Source of the DNA: Lentisphaerota bacterium | Lineage (GTDB): Bacteria; Verrucomicrobiota; Lentisphaeria; Victivallales; Victivallaceae | Reading direction: 5' to 3' | DNA: 64,000 nucleotides | Assembly: GCA_015061545.1 (NCBI GenBank) | Contig: SUWJ01000004.1 | Location: 51,502-115,501 of the forward strand | Shown here: positions 52,976 to 61,202 of the stretch, piece by piece | Layout of the letters: the number at the start of each line of letters is the position of its first letter | How positions within the stretch are numbered: the stretch's first letter is position 1 | Made by a program: the position numbers and the translations under genes | Notes under the pieces: generated by a model | The model's database searches: none | Seen by the model: only the letters and a program-made list of their open reading frames with translations | What the model was told of the DNA's origin: nothing

Positions 52976-54022
52976 CTATTTCTTTACATACGACGTTGCT
53001 CTGCCTGATCCGACTTTGGTGATTTCACCTTTGTCAAGCATCTCTTTCAGAGTTCGCTCGATCATGGAAATACTTATATCAGGACAGGTGTTGGCAATAT
53101 CCAACTTGCTGATTTTGCCAAGTTTCTGTTCAAATATCAGTCGGATGCGATCTGTTTTGTTGAGTTTACCAGTCACAATATGTTCAACTCTGTTTTCAAA
53201 TTCACGATAAGATTTGAGAATGATCCCCAGCATATAACGTATAAACGGCATATAATCATTCGTGCTGCCGTTCCAATTTGCACTGCTCTGCTGCAATGTT
53301 TCATAATAGGTTTCTTTGGATTGTTCAATAAGTTTTTCCAAACTGATATATTTCCCGACAATATAACCATTCTGATAAAGCAGCAGCAAAGTAAGCAAAC
53401 GGCTCATACGTCCATTGCCGTCATTAAATGGATGAATGCAGAGAAAATCAAAAATAAACAATATTGCAAGCATCAATGGATCACAAACACCAATGGCAAG
53501 AGCGTTTTTGTAAGCCGCGCAGATTTCTTCCATTGCCCGTGGGGTTTCAAACGCAGTTAACGGAGTAAAACGGATATGCTGATTGCCTTCTGAATCAGTT
53601 TCTGCAATCAAGTTATCGCTGTTTTTCCAATGCCCCCCAATACCGGGTGCTTGAAATGAATACAAATCACGATGCAGTTGCAAAATAGAGTTGGGTGTCA
53701 GCGGAATATACTCATAGCTTTCGTGGATCGTTGCAAGAACATCCCGATATCCGGCAATCTCTTTTTCATTGCGGTTGACTGGTTGTGATTTTTGCATTAC
53801 CAGCTCTTTCAAGCGGGCAGCGGAAGTAAAAATACCTTCAATACGGTTTGAAGCATCGGTACTTTGAATGATTGCAACTTCAAGCAGCGTTTTTAATATA
53901 TCCTTTTTAGCAGTAATGTACAAATCCTGCTTCCCGCGATATTCGTGAATAGCGGATAAAAGATTGCTGATTTCCGGAGTAAGCAGCGCACCCGGAAATG
54001 CCGAATAATCAAATTTTCTCAT
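52976..54022 (-). CDS. Fic family protein with C-terminal winged helix
   Basis: Fic enzymes transfer AMP (or another nucleotide moiety) to target proteins. The 348-residue protein has the core motif HPFNDGNGRMSR at residues 197-208 with the catalytic His, a self-inhibitory helix SNRIEG at residues 58-63 (Ser-x-x-x-Glu-Gly, class II placement before the core), and a C-terminal winged-helix-like domain (about 290-348). Codon use is AT-rich compared with neighbours, and array fragments lie on both sides, so it looks recently acquired. GTGGAG precedes the ATG. Confidence 0.9.
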   Translation of the reverse strand: MRKFDYSAFPGALLTPEISNLLSAIHEYRGKQDLYITAKKDILKTLLEVAIIQSTDASNRIEGIFTSAARLKELVMQKSQPVNRNEKEIAGYRDVLATIHESYEYIPLTPNSILQLHRDLYSFQAPGIGGHWKNSDNLIAETDSEGNQHIRFTPLTAFETPRAMEEICAAYKNALAIGVCDPLMLAILFIFDFLCIHPFNDGNGRMSRLLTLLLLYQNGYIVGKYISLEKLIEQSKETYYETLQQSSANWNGSTNDYMPFIRYMLGIILKSYREFENRVEHIVTGKLNKTDRIRLIFEQKLGKISKLDIANTCPDISISMIERTLKEMLDKGEITKVGSGRATSYVKK

Positions 54023-54057
54023 AGATCCATCTCCACGATTTTATTTTATCTGCCCAT

Positions 54058-54085
54058 AATATAATATTATTCTGCATAATTTCAA
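54058..54085 (-). promoter_or_regulatory. Promoter of fic
   Basis: Minus strand TTGAAA (54080-54085), 16-base spacer, TATATT (54058-54063). Confidence 0.5.
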
Positions 54086-54118
54086 GTATATTTTGTGCAG
54101 ATAATTCTGAAATTATGC
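54074..54118. promoter_or_regulatory. Inverted repeat over the fic promoter, candidate operator
   Basis: GCATAATTTCA (54074-54084) and TGAAATTATGC (54108-54118), a perfect 11-bp inverted repeat overlapping the -35 box. TCTGCA half-sites recur nearby. The Fic winged helix could bind here. Confidence 0.45.
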
Positions 54119-54196
54119 AAATAAGTCATAATGACGCAGTAAATGCTGTATAGAGTATGGATAAATCAACTACACAAAGTAAACTTTCACACAAAA

Positions 54197-54254
54197 AAGC
54201 GGTTATACGCACCGCTTGCTGCTGATTCAAAGCGGGTAAAACCCACTTTGAATC
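54197..54254. repeat. Pair of hairpins downstream side of the fic island
   Basis: AAGCGG (54197-54202)/CCGCTT (54212-54217) and a long GATTCAAAGCGGGT (54224-54237)/ACCCACTTTGAATC (54241-54254) hairpin. They lie between fic and the inverted array copy at 54288-54309. Confidence 0.6.
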
Positions 54255-54287
54255 GCGCACCTCCTGCGGCTTTGCGGAAGGTCGATT

Positions 54288-54309
54288 GCTTGCCACGGCG
54301 TAATGAAAT
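54288..54309 (-). repeat. Inverted 22-base copy of part of the hairpin array
   Basis: These 22 bases are the exact reverse complement of 52761-52782 in the array. Together the two copies enclose the truncated frame and fic (about 1.5 kb). The rest of 54310-54421 shows no gene. Confidence 0.85.
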
Positions 54310-54421
54310 TGAAGAGTGATAACAGAGAAAAAATTCTCTATATACACAGTACCCCAAAGCAGTCTTCTGTAACCGGTGGCGGCGGCAAAATCAGCCATGT
54401 ACCGGATAACGGGATGATTTC

Positions 54422-54455
54422 TGCCCCGGTACAGCTGTTGACCTGTATCGGGACA
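54422..54455 (-). terminator. Hairpin after the sulfur-transfer flavoprotein gene
   Basis: TGCCCCGGTACAG (54422-54434) pairs with CTGTATCGGGACA (54443-54455), 13 bp with one wobble and one mismatch, 10 bases past the stop. No T run follows, so the terminator assignment is moderate. Confidence 0.45.
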
Positions 54456-54464
54456 GAAAGGATA

Positions 54465-56837
54465 TCAGATAAACAAGGTGTTATTGCTGTTCTTTGCCAG
54501 CGAGGCAAAAGTCGCGACCCCGGCAACTTCATCGACTTCGATCAATTCCTCACGCGATATCCCCATAATGTCCATAGCCATATCGCAGGCGATGAATTTG
54601 ACTCCGGCTTTTCTGGCAGAACTGATAAGTTCCGGCAAGGAAAGGACACCCTTTTTCTTCATTACCGATTTCATCATAGCATCGCCTATACCCAACATGC
54701 TCATTTTGGAAAGTGCCAGTTTCTCCGCACTCCCGGGAAGCATAAATCCGAACATTTTTGAAATCAGAGATTTTTTTACTTTCGGAGCAGGATCTTTCCG
54801 CAGAACTGCCAACCCCCAGAACGTGAAGAAAATACTGACTTTCGCCCCTGATGCAGCAAGTCCGTTAGCAAGAATAAACGCCGCCATCGCTTTATCAAAA
54901 TCATTGCTGAAAAGTACCATTGATACTTCATGACCGTGAGGCATATTATTATCAGAAATTTTTAACGGAGTGCCTTTGATTACATCGGCTTCCAAATGAT
55001 CGGAAAGTTGTTTCAAGTTGACAACGGTATTGCCGTTGTTTGCTGCCCAATTCAGCAAGTCTTTTTCAAAAGTTGCTGCCGCCAGGAGATGGATGTGACT
55101 CTTTTCTGGCATTGATTCCAGTTTGCTCTTGAGTTTCAAAACCGGTCCGGGGCATGGCAGACTGCGGACATCCAGCGTTTCTGCTGCGGAAATAACAGTG
55201 CGTTCTTCTTGGCTGACCGGAATTTGTTTTGCCGGCGGGAAAAAGAGTTTCCACCCCATATATCCTCCGGAAAGATTAGCGGCATTAAATCCGTTCTGCT
55301 TTAATATGCGTTCAGCAAGATAACCGCGCAGTCCCACCTGGCAGCAGCAGACGATAAGTTTACTTTTGTCCAACTTATCCAGATTGCTGCGGAGATCGCC
55401 GAGCCGGATGTTTATTGCTCCGGGGATCGCCCCGAGAGCGTTTTCCTCCGGTTCTCGGACATCCAGCACAACGGCATCGGCAGGGATCGTATCCGGATAA
55501 ACCACATCTGTCAGTCCGCTGAGGATATTTTCTGCCACGAATCCTGCAAAGTTGACCGGATCTTTAGCCGAGCTGTACGGCGGAGCATAAGCAAGTTCCA
55601 GTTCTCCCAATTCGGGAGCTTTCAAGTCGTTACGCATGGCACAGGCAATGGCGTCAATGCGTTTATCCACGCCTTTACTGCCCACGATCTGCGCACCGAA
55701 GATCAGACCGTCATCGCCGAAAAGCAATTTCAAGGTCATGCGGGATCCGCCCGGATAATAGGCGGCATTGCTGTTGGGATGCAGATAGAGTTTTTTATAT
55801 GTTTGCCCGTTCCGTTGGAGTGCTTTTTCCGTCAGTCCCACAGAGGCGGCAGTCAGGCGGCCGAATTTGACGACACTTGTGCCGAAACTGTTGCGGTAAA
55901 CTGATTTTTTGCCGGCAATATTGTCAGCGGCGATGCGGCCCTGTTTATTGGCCGGTCCGGCAAGAGGAACGGCTGAAAACGCATTTTTTGCACATTCATT
56001 GCGTTCAACAACATCTCCGGCAGCAAATATATCCGGATCCGAAGTTTGCAGATACTCGTCAACTTTGATATGCCCCCGGGGGCCGCACGCCAGACCGCAC
56101 TCTGCTGCCAGTGCGGAATTGGGCTTGACTCCGGTGGAAAGGATCACCGCATCGGCAAAGAGCTTATCGCCGCAATCCATCTCAACTTCCACTCCATTAT
56201 CTTTAGCAGAGTAGCTTTTTACAGTGCAGTTGTAGCGGATATGGATGCCGTGCCGTGCCAGTTCTTCGGCAAGAGGTGTTGCCATTTCACGGTCGATGGT
56301 CGGCAATACATGGTCGCCGCGTTGGATGACAGTAACATCCAGACCTTTAGCTTTCAGGTTTTCTGCTGTTTCCAATCCGATGAAACCGGCACCGACTATG
56401 ATGGCACTTTGGGCATTTGCCAGACGTGTAGCGACATCTTCCATGTTTTTGAATGTCCAGAGATTGAAAACATTTTCGACATCGCTTTTTTCATTGGGAG
56501 TTGCGCCTGTAGCGATCAAAAGTTTATCATAGGATTCTTCGTATTCCTGACCGTTTGTGCGGCAGACTACGCATTTCTTTGCCCGGTCGATGCGGATGAC
56601 TTCACATTCGGTGCGCACTTCCACATTGAACCAGGAGGCAAATTTCTCCGGCTCCATTACCAGCAGATCCTCTTTTTCGGGGATCACGCCGCCCAGGTGA
56701 TAAGGCAGTCCACAGTTGGCATATGAGATAAAGCGGCCTTTTTCTAAAAGCAGGATATTGCAATTTTCATCAAGTCTGCGCAGCCTTGCTGCTGCGCTTG
56801 CGCCTGCGGCAACTCCGCCGATAATGATTACTTTCAT
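54465..56837 (-). CDS. CoA-disulfide-reductase-like flavoprotein fused to rhodanese, TusA and DsrE domains
   Basis: A 790-residue multidomain protein. Residues 1-445: FAD/NAD(P) disulfide reductase with GGVAAGASAA and SYANCGLPYH, Cys42 being the CoADR active site. About 455-545: rhodanese domain with CCCQVGLRG. About 565-640: TusA/SirA domain with LPCPGPVLKLKSK (Cys-Pro-x-Pro). About 645-790: DsrE2/DsrF-like domain with FFTFWGLAVL and KFIACDMAM. Predicted to move sulfane sulfur between its own cysteines, in reduction or trafficking of persulfides or CoA-persulfide. Start is at 56837 with AAAGGAG 8 bases upstream; promoter at 56978-57006. Confidence 0.88.
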   Translation of the reverse strand: MKVIIIGGVAAGASAAARLRRLDENCNILLLEKGRFISYANCGLPYHLGGVIPEKEDLLVMEPEKFASWFNVEVRTECEVIRIDRAKKCVVCRTNGQEYEESYDKLLIATGATPNEKSDVENVFNLWTFKNMEDVATRLANAQSAIIVGAGFIGLETAENLKAKGLDVTVIQRGDHVLPTIDREMATPLAEELARHGIHIRYNCTVKSYSAKDNGVEVEMDCGDKLFADAVILSTGVKPNSALAAECGLACGPRGHIKVDEYLQTSDPDIFAAGDVVERNECAKNAFSAVPLAGPANKQGRIAADNIAGKKSVYRNSFGTSVVKFGRLTAASVGLTEKALQRNGQTYKKLYLHPNSNAAYYPGGSRMTLKLLFGDDGLIFGAQIVGSKGVDKRIDAIACAMRNDLKAPELGELELAYAPPYSSAKDPVNFAGFVAENILSGLTDVVYPDTIPADAVVLDVREPEENALGAIPGAINIRLGDLRSNLDKLDKSKLIVCCCQVGLRGYLAERILKQNGFNAANLSGGYMGWKLFFPPAKQIPVSQEERTVISAAETLDVRSLPCPGPVLKLKSKLESMPEKSHIHLLAAATFEKDLLNWAANNGNTVVNLKQLSDHLEADVIKGTPLKISDNNMPHGHEVSMVLFSNDFDKAMAAFILANGLAASGAKVSIFFTFWGLAVLRKDPAPKVKKSLISKMFGFMLPGSAEKLALSKMSMLGIGDAMMKSVMKKKGVLSLPELISSARKAGVKFIACDMAMDIMGISREELIEVDEVAGVATFASLAKNSNNTLFI

Positions 56838-56977
56838 TAAAAATCTCCTTTCAGCCATATATCTGTTTTTGCAGAAAATCTTTTATTTCAACCGCCGGAA
56901 CTCGATACTTTTTCTTTGAATAGCATTCTCATAAAAATCGATAGTTCCTCTTTGCAGATTGTTTCGTTATTCGTTGT

Positions 56978-57006
56978 AATATAATATATTCCAATAATAT
57001 TGTCAA
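56978..57006 (-). promoter_or_regulatory. Promoter of the sulfur-transfer flavoprotein gene
   Basis: Minus strand TTGACA (57001-57006), 17-base spacer, TATATT (56978-56983); leader about 134 bases with no visible riboswitch. Confidence 0.75.
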
Positions 57007-57144
57007 GGGAATTTTTATTTTTTTATCAACAGGCAATCTTAAATATACAGTTATTGTAATTTAAGAGATTTTTGCCTTGAAAAAGCCTCTTCGACGGTTT
57101 GTGACAAAAGGTTATGAGGATTTTCATTTGATTTGGGGAGAATC

Positions 57145-57175
57145 AAAAAAAAACTGTGTTTCAATTTTCATTGAA
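57145..57175 (-). terminator. AT-rich terminator after the AraC regulator gene
   Basis: TTCAAT (57160-57165)/ATTGAA (57170-57175) hairpin, on the minus strand followed by ACACAG and nine T. Confidence 0.5.
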
Positions 57176-57183
57176 TGTCTTGA

Positions 57184-57975
57184 TTACTCCTGGGCGCTGT
57201 CGGTATTGATATGGCCGGCAAGACGTTGACGGCGGTATTCCGATGGACGCATAAAAAATTCACGCAAAAAGCGTTTGCGGAAATAAGCGAGATCGGTAAA
57301 ACCGCTGTTGTATGCTGCCTCCTTTACACTGAAGTATCCGGAAGTCAACAACGATGCGGCATTGCGTAAACGTAATTTATTCAGATAATCTGTAAGTGTA
57401 CAATGGAATTGCCGGTGAAAGATTCTGCCGAGGTAATCTGCATTGCAATTCAAATCCCCGGCGATCGTCGCGGTGGAAATCGGCTCGGCAAAACGCAATT
57501 TCAAGATCCGTTCCGCCGCGTTTGCAATGCTTATATTCATAACGGAATTGTCATCTGTATTCATCCGGCGGGTTTCATTCATCAACAATGCCAGAAGCAG
57601 ATCGCAGCTGACCTGATCTCTGTCCAGAGCCTGTTCTGTCAGCAGCATGGAAATATAATCCCCCATCCGACCCGGATGTATGATGTGACCGGACTGCGGA
57701 AAATGATTCAGCTGCAATATTTTCCCGCTGAAATGTACCCAGAAAAACGAAAGATTGGCGGGGTAAACGGAAAGCCCGCCATGAGTTTTCCCGGGATAAA
57801 GATACAAAAAATCGCCGGTTCCCAAATGGAACTTCTGTTCATTTTCAAACATATCGAGTGTTCCGCTGAACACATAAATCAGTTCCATTGTATCGATCAT
57901 GCGAGTGATATGGCGTCCTGATCCGCGGGAAATAAATTTGCCGCCATTGATAAAACTAAAAGCGCTTTTTATCAT
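57184..57975 (-). CDS. AraC-family transcriptional regulator
   Basis: A 263-residue regulator: N-terminal cupin-like sugar-sensing domain (about 30-125; ELIYVFSGTLDMFENEQKF, GDFLYLYPGKTHG) and a C-terminal pair of helix-turn-helix motifs ending SGFTDLAYFRKRFLREFFMRPSEYRR (key part FTDLAYFRKRF and PSEYR). Diverges from the GH127 gene with overlapping promoters, so it probably regulates it in response to an arabinose-type sugar. AAGGA lies before the ATG at 57975. Confidence 0.9.
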   Translation of the reverse strand: MIKSAFSFINGGKFISRGSGRHITRMIDTMELIYVFSGTLDMFENEQKFHLGTGDFLYLYPGKTHGGLSVYPANLSFFWVHFSGKILQLNHFPQSGHIIHPGRMGDYISMLLTEQALDRDQVSCDLLLALLMNETRRMNTDDNSVMNISIANAAERILKLRFAEPISTATIAGDLNCNADYLGRIFHRQFHCTLTDYLNKLRLRNAASLLTSGYFSVKEAAYNSGFTDLAYFRKRFLREFFMRPSEYRRQRLAGHINTDSAQE

Positions 57976-58016
57976 GAGCAATCCTTGAAAAGTCGGAATA
58001 GTCTTCTTTTTTTAGT

Positions 58017-58044
58017 AATCTACCCCCTTGCGGTAAAAAGTCAA
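58017..58044 (-). promoter_or_regulatory. Promoter of the araC-type gene
   Basis: Minus strand TTGACT (58039-58044), 16-base spacer, TAGATT (58017-58022); it overlaps the opposing promoter at 58028-58056. Confidence 0.55.
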
Positions 58045-58056
58045 GTATGCTATTGT
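58028..58056 (+). promoter_or_regulatory. Promoter of the GH127 gene
   Basis: TTGCGG (58028-58033), 17-base spacer, TATTGT (58051-58056). A weak consensus that fits activation by the divergent AraC protein. Confidence 0.5.
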
Positions 58057-58106
58057 AAAAAAGCATAAAACGCTTGTATTTAAAACATAAAAATAAGGAG
58101 ATGGGT

Positions 58107-59960
58107 ATGAGAAAATTCAACCGTCCGTTGCCGGGTGATATCAGAACAGCGGATCCCGTATTTGCCGAACGCATCAAAGTTTGCATTGCTGAAACCATTC
58201 CTGCAACTATGAGAAAAACTGTGGAAACCGGGCGACTTGACGCGTTCAAACTCAACTGGAAAGAGGGGGATAAAAATAAACCGCATATTTTCTGGGATTC
58301 CGATACTGCCAAAGTGTTGGAGGGAATGGCATATTGCCTTGCTCTTAATCCTGATCCGGAACTGGAAAAAAACTATGACGAATGGGTTGAGCTGATCTGT
58401 TCGGCTCAACAGGAAGATGGGTATCTCAATACCTATTTTACCAGGATCGAATCCGAAAAACGTTGGGCATATTTGAGCTGGGGACACGAGCTTTATTGTG
58501 CCGGGCATCTGATAGAGGCAGCTGTTGCCGGGTACGAATGTCTTGGCAAACGAAAGCTGCTGGACTGTATTTGCCGTTATGCTGATTACATTGACTCAGT
58601 ATTCGGTCTTGAAGAAGGCAAGCGTCGCGGTTGGCCGGGGCACGAAGAAATTGAGCTTGCCCTGATCAAACTTTACCGCGTTACCGGCAATAAACGTTAT
58701 CTGAAACTTGCGTCCTATTTTGTCAATGACCGCGGTACAGAACCGAATGTATTCAAAACCGAGATCGGCGAAGCAAACTGGGACGGCGGACAGAATCTTC
58801 AGGCACACCGCCCCGTTCGTGAACAGGATTCGGCAGTAGGTCACGCAGTTCGCGCGGTTTATCTCTATGCGGGGATGGCGGATGTGGCGGATGAAGAAAA
58901 TGATGTTGCTTTGCTTGAAGTCTGTGAATGTCTGTTTGAAGATATCCGACAGCACAAGATGTATATTACCGGCGGTATCGGGTCCGGTTTTGCCGGTGAA
59001 AAATTTACGATTCCGTATGATTTGACCAACAGTTCGCTGATGTATGCAGAAAGTTGTGCCACGATCGGACTTGCACAATTTGCGATCCGTATGTTCAATA
59101 TCACAGGCAACAATAAATATCTGGATGTTGCGGAACTTGCTCTCTACAATGGAGCTCTTTCCGGAATCAGTACCCGGGGGGATACCTATTTTTATACAAA
59201 CTACCTTGAAGTGGATGACAATCTTGTAACATATAATTCCGGAGCAAAAGTGCGTCAACCCTGGTTTGCCTGTTCCTGCTGCCCCACCAGTTTTGCCCGC
59301 TTTATTCCGCAGCTCGGCACATTTTTATGGTCAGCGGGGGATAATGAAATTGCGATGAACATTCCGGCGGCGTGCCATGCCGATTTGAAATTGAAAGACG
59401 GCAGACGCGTTTCATGTCAGGTGGAAGGCGATTATCCATACGACGGTAAGATCCGCATTACAATGGAAACAGCCGGCAATTACCGATTGCTGCTGCGGAT
59501 CCCTTCGTGGTGCAAACAATATACTGTCACAATGAACGGCAAAACAACTGATTCGGTGATTCAACGCAACTGGGATATCGGTGACGTGGTGGAATTGAAT
59601 CTGGAAATGCCGGTTTCGGTAATCCGTTCCAATACAAAAATCACCGGAAACAACGGCAGGATCGCCTTGAAACGCGGTCCGGTGGTTTACGCGCTGGAAC
59701 AGATTGACCAGCAAGTTCCTGTCCGTGAAACGCTGATTGATATTGACGGTGGATTCCGGCTTTTCCGTGACCTGCCGGGATTGCCGGAAGGAACCGTCGG
59801 AATCACCGGTAAAGCTGTTCATGAATATTTCCAGGATAGCAACGCACTTTATACCGATGAGCCGCCGACCAGAGAAGATGTTCCATTCAAAGCGATCCCC
59901 TATGCGCTTTGGCAGAATCGCGGCGACGGCAATATGGCGATCTGGTTGCGCGCAAAATAA
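58107..59960 (+). CDS. Glycoside hydrolase family 127 beta-L-arabinofuranosidase
   Basis: A 617-residue GH127-type enzyme. By comparison with HypBA1 of Bifidobacterium longum, Cys391 in FACSCCPTSFARF is the candidate nucleophile. Glu315, Cys317, Cys391 and Cys392 would be the zinc ligands, and Glu298 (GEKF) the candidate acid/base. Removes beta-L-arabinofuranose from plant glycoproteins or pectin side chains; no signal peptide, so it acts in the cytoplasm. The ATG at 58107 has AAGGAG six bases before it; an in-frame ATG at 58101 overlaps that site. Confidence 0.88.
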   Translation: MRKFNRPLPGDIRTADPVFAERIKVCIAETIPATMRKTVETGRLDAFKLNWKEGDKNKPHIFWDSDTAKVLEGMAYCLALNPDPELEKNYDEWVELICSAQQEDGYLNTYFTRIESEKRWAYLSWGHELYCAGHLIEAAVAGYECLGKRKLLDCICRYADYIDSVFGLEEGKRRGWPGHEEIELALIKLYRVTGNKRYLKLASYFVNDRGTEPNVFKTEIGEANWDGGQNLQAHRPVREQDSAVGHAVRAVYLYAGMADVADEENDVALLEVCECLFEDIRQHKMYITGGIGSGFAGEKFTIPYDLTNSSLMYAESCATIGLAQFAIRMFNITGNNKYLDVAELALYNGALSGISTRGDTYFYTNYLEVDDNLVTYNSGAKVRQPWFACSCCPTSFARFIPQLGTFLWSAGDNEIAMNIPAACHADLKLKDGRRVSCQVEGDYPYDGKIRITMETAGNYRLLLRIPSWCKQYTVTMNGKTTDSVIQRNWDIGDVVELNLEMPVSVIRSNTKITGNNGRIALKRGPVVYALEQIDQQVPVRETLIDIDGGFRLFRDLPGLPEGTVGITGKAVHEYFQDSNALYTDEPPTREDVPFKAIPYALWQNRGDGNMAIWLRAK

Positions 59961-60218
59961 AAAATTCCATGTCCGTTCCGATGGCTTCAATCTTACGCCC
60001 AATTTTTTTTTGGTGTTGGTGAGATTTGATTTGTAAGGCTTTTGAGGTCATCGGGGCTGGACAAAAAGCAAAACCTTGAAAAATTTTCTTGCTGCTGCCG
60101 TTTTGAAGTTATAAAACGATGGGAGATAATTTCAATTTTTTTTCAATTTTGATTGCCGATTCATCCCCTTGCCGACGACTTTCCAACCCAACCCGTCGAC
60201 AGGCCTGCGTTCAGTTTA
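59961..60218. other. Intergenic region between converging GH127 and sigma genes
   Basis: 258 bases. It holds A/T-rich runs and CAATTTTTTTTCAATTTTGATTG near 60131-60153, which can fold weakly. No gene or firm terminator is visible. Confidence 0.4.
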
Positions 60219-60827
60219 TCAATCAGAATCTTTTTCAGGCAAGTTGAACCCGTTTTCGCCCGAACGGTTGATTATGCTCCGCAACGATCTTCTGGCACGG
60301 AATAACCGCGATCTTACAGTGCCGACAGGACATTGCAGCATACGGGCGATTTCTTCATAAGATAAATCTTCGCAATGCCGCAATATGACCACCTGTCGAA
60401 TATCAGGCGACAATTGGCTTAATGAAATATTCAGTAACTTATGAATTTCCTGCCGAATCATATTATAAAAAGGCAAATAAGAATCCGGTGACATCTCCAG
60501 ATAAGATCCGTTAGGCTCATATTCAATATCCGAAAGCGAGATACTCTCTCCCCGCCGAAAAGTCGATCGACGGCGGTTTTTGGCAAGATTTACCGCAATG
60601 CGATAAACCCACGTGTAGAGCTGTGAATTGCCTTTAAATGAGGGTAAAGCACGATAAGCCCGCAAGAAAGCATCTTGTACAACTTCTTCAGCCTCAAGGT
60701 TTGAACCTAAAATATCTTCGACCATAGGCAATAATCTTTTACGGTATTGCTGAAAAGATTTCCAGAGCATTTCGGCACGCTCGTCGTTGTTAAATTCCGG
60801 ATCACATTCACAAGCAACAACTTTCAT
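60219..60827 (-). CDS. RNA polymerase sigma factor, ECF type
   Basis: A 202-residue ECF sigma: region 2 LEAEEVVQDAFLRAYRALPSF, STQLYTWVYRIAVNLAKNRRR-type helix, and region 4 QVVILRHCEDLSYEEIARMLQCPVGTVRSRLFRARRSL (key parts EDLSYEEIA and GTVRSRLFRAR). The open frame extends 113 codons upstream, but the family match begins at MKVVACECDPEF (ATG 60827) and the promoter at 60874-60902 sits in that extension. No anti-sigma gene is adjacent. Confidence 0.9.
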   Translation of the reverse strand: MKVVACECDPEFNNDERAEMLWKSFQQYRKRLLPMVEDILGSNLEAEEVVQDAFLRAYRALPSFKGNSQLYTWVYRIAVNLAKNRRRSTFRRGESISLSDIEYEPNGSYLEMSPDSYLPFYNMIRQEIHKLLNISLSQLSPDIRQVVILRHCEDLSYEEIARMLQCPVGTVRSRLFRARRSLRSIINRSGENGFNLPEKDSD

Positions 60828-60873
60828 AAATCCATCCCATTTTTTTCTGTTAATGAAAATTTTATTTTGATTT

Positions 60874-60902
60874 AAAATAATGCTTAATAGTGTAAAAGTC
60901 AA
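60874..60902 (-). promoter_or_regulatory. Promoter of the ECF sigma gene
   Basis: Minus strand TTGACT (60897-60902), 17-base spacer, TATTTT (60874-60879). Confidence 0.6.
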
Positions 60903-60942
60903 GCAAAAATTAATATTTTTTAATTTTTTTATTATATTTGAC

Positions 60943-61019
60943 CTCAATAATGGCATCGTTCTCCCTGCGAACTGGTGTTTTTTGAGTTGCCTCAAGGGGA
61001 TGACGGAGAATCTTTTTTT
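60943..61019 (+). ncRNA. Candidate small RNA with intrinsic terminator
   Basis: TTCTCC (60959-60964) pairs with GGAGAA (61005-61010), with a TTGAG-ttgc-CTCAA hairpin (60982-60995) inside, then seven T (61013-61019). No plus-strand gene lies upstream for it to terminate. A TATATT box near 60933 would start an RNA of about 75 bases. The -35 is poor. Confidence 0.3.
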
Positions 61020-61060
61020 GACATGATTTTTACGAGATAAGCGAAAATCGCAGAAAAAAC

Positions 61061-61088
61061 TCGACAAGCCATTAAAACGTGATATATT
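61061..61088 (+). promoter_or_regulatory. Promoter of the GH95 gene
   Basis: TCGACA (61061-61066), 16-base spacer, TATATT (61083-61088). Same spacer and -10 style as the tRNA promoter at 63634-63661, one base from TTGACA. Confidence 0.6.
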
Positions 61089-61099
61089 AATAATACAAC

Positions 61100-61169
61100 G
61101 AAATGCTGCGGGGTAGAGCAGTGGCAATTCAAATTTGAAAATCCGGTACGATATACACAGCAGCATTTC
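61100..61169 (+). promoter_or_regulatory. GH95 leader with a tRNA-derived segment inside a perfect stem
   Basis: GAAATGCTGC (61100-61109) and GCAGCATTTC (61160-61169) form a perfect 10-bp stem at the predicted transcript start. Within it, TGCGGGGTAGAGCAGTGGCA (61107-61126) equals the first 20 bases of the initiator tRNA gene at 63698. The start codon follows 33 bases later. Confidence 0.6.
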
Positions 61170-61202
61170 AGTAAATCATCCGTTATAAAAGGTTTCTTTA
61201 TC

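Noticed and set aside
53180..53560. Plus-strand frame antisense to fic
   Set aside because: No start signals and no plausible domain; fic is complete on the other strand.
61105..61130. A second, complete tRNA-Met gene
   Set aside because: Only the first 20 bases match; the anticodon arm, T arm and 3' end are absent.
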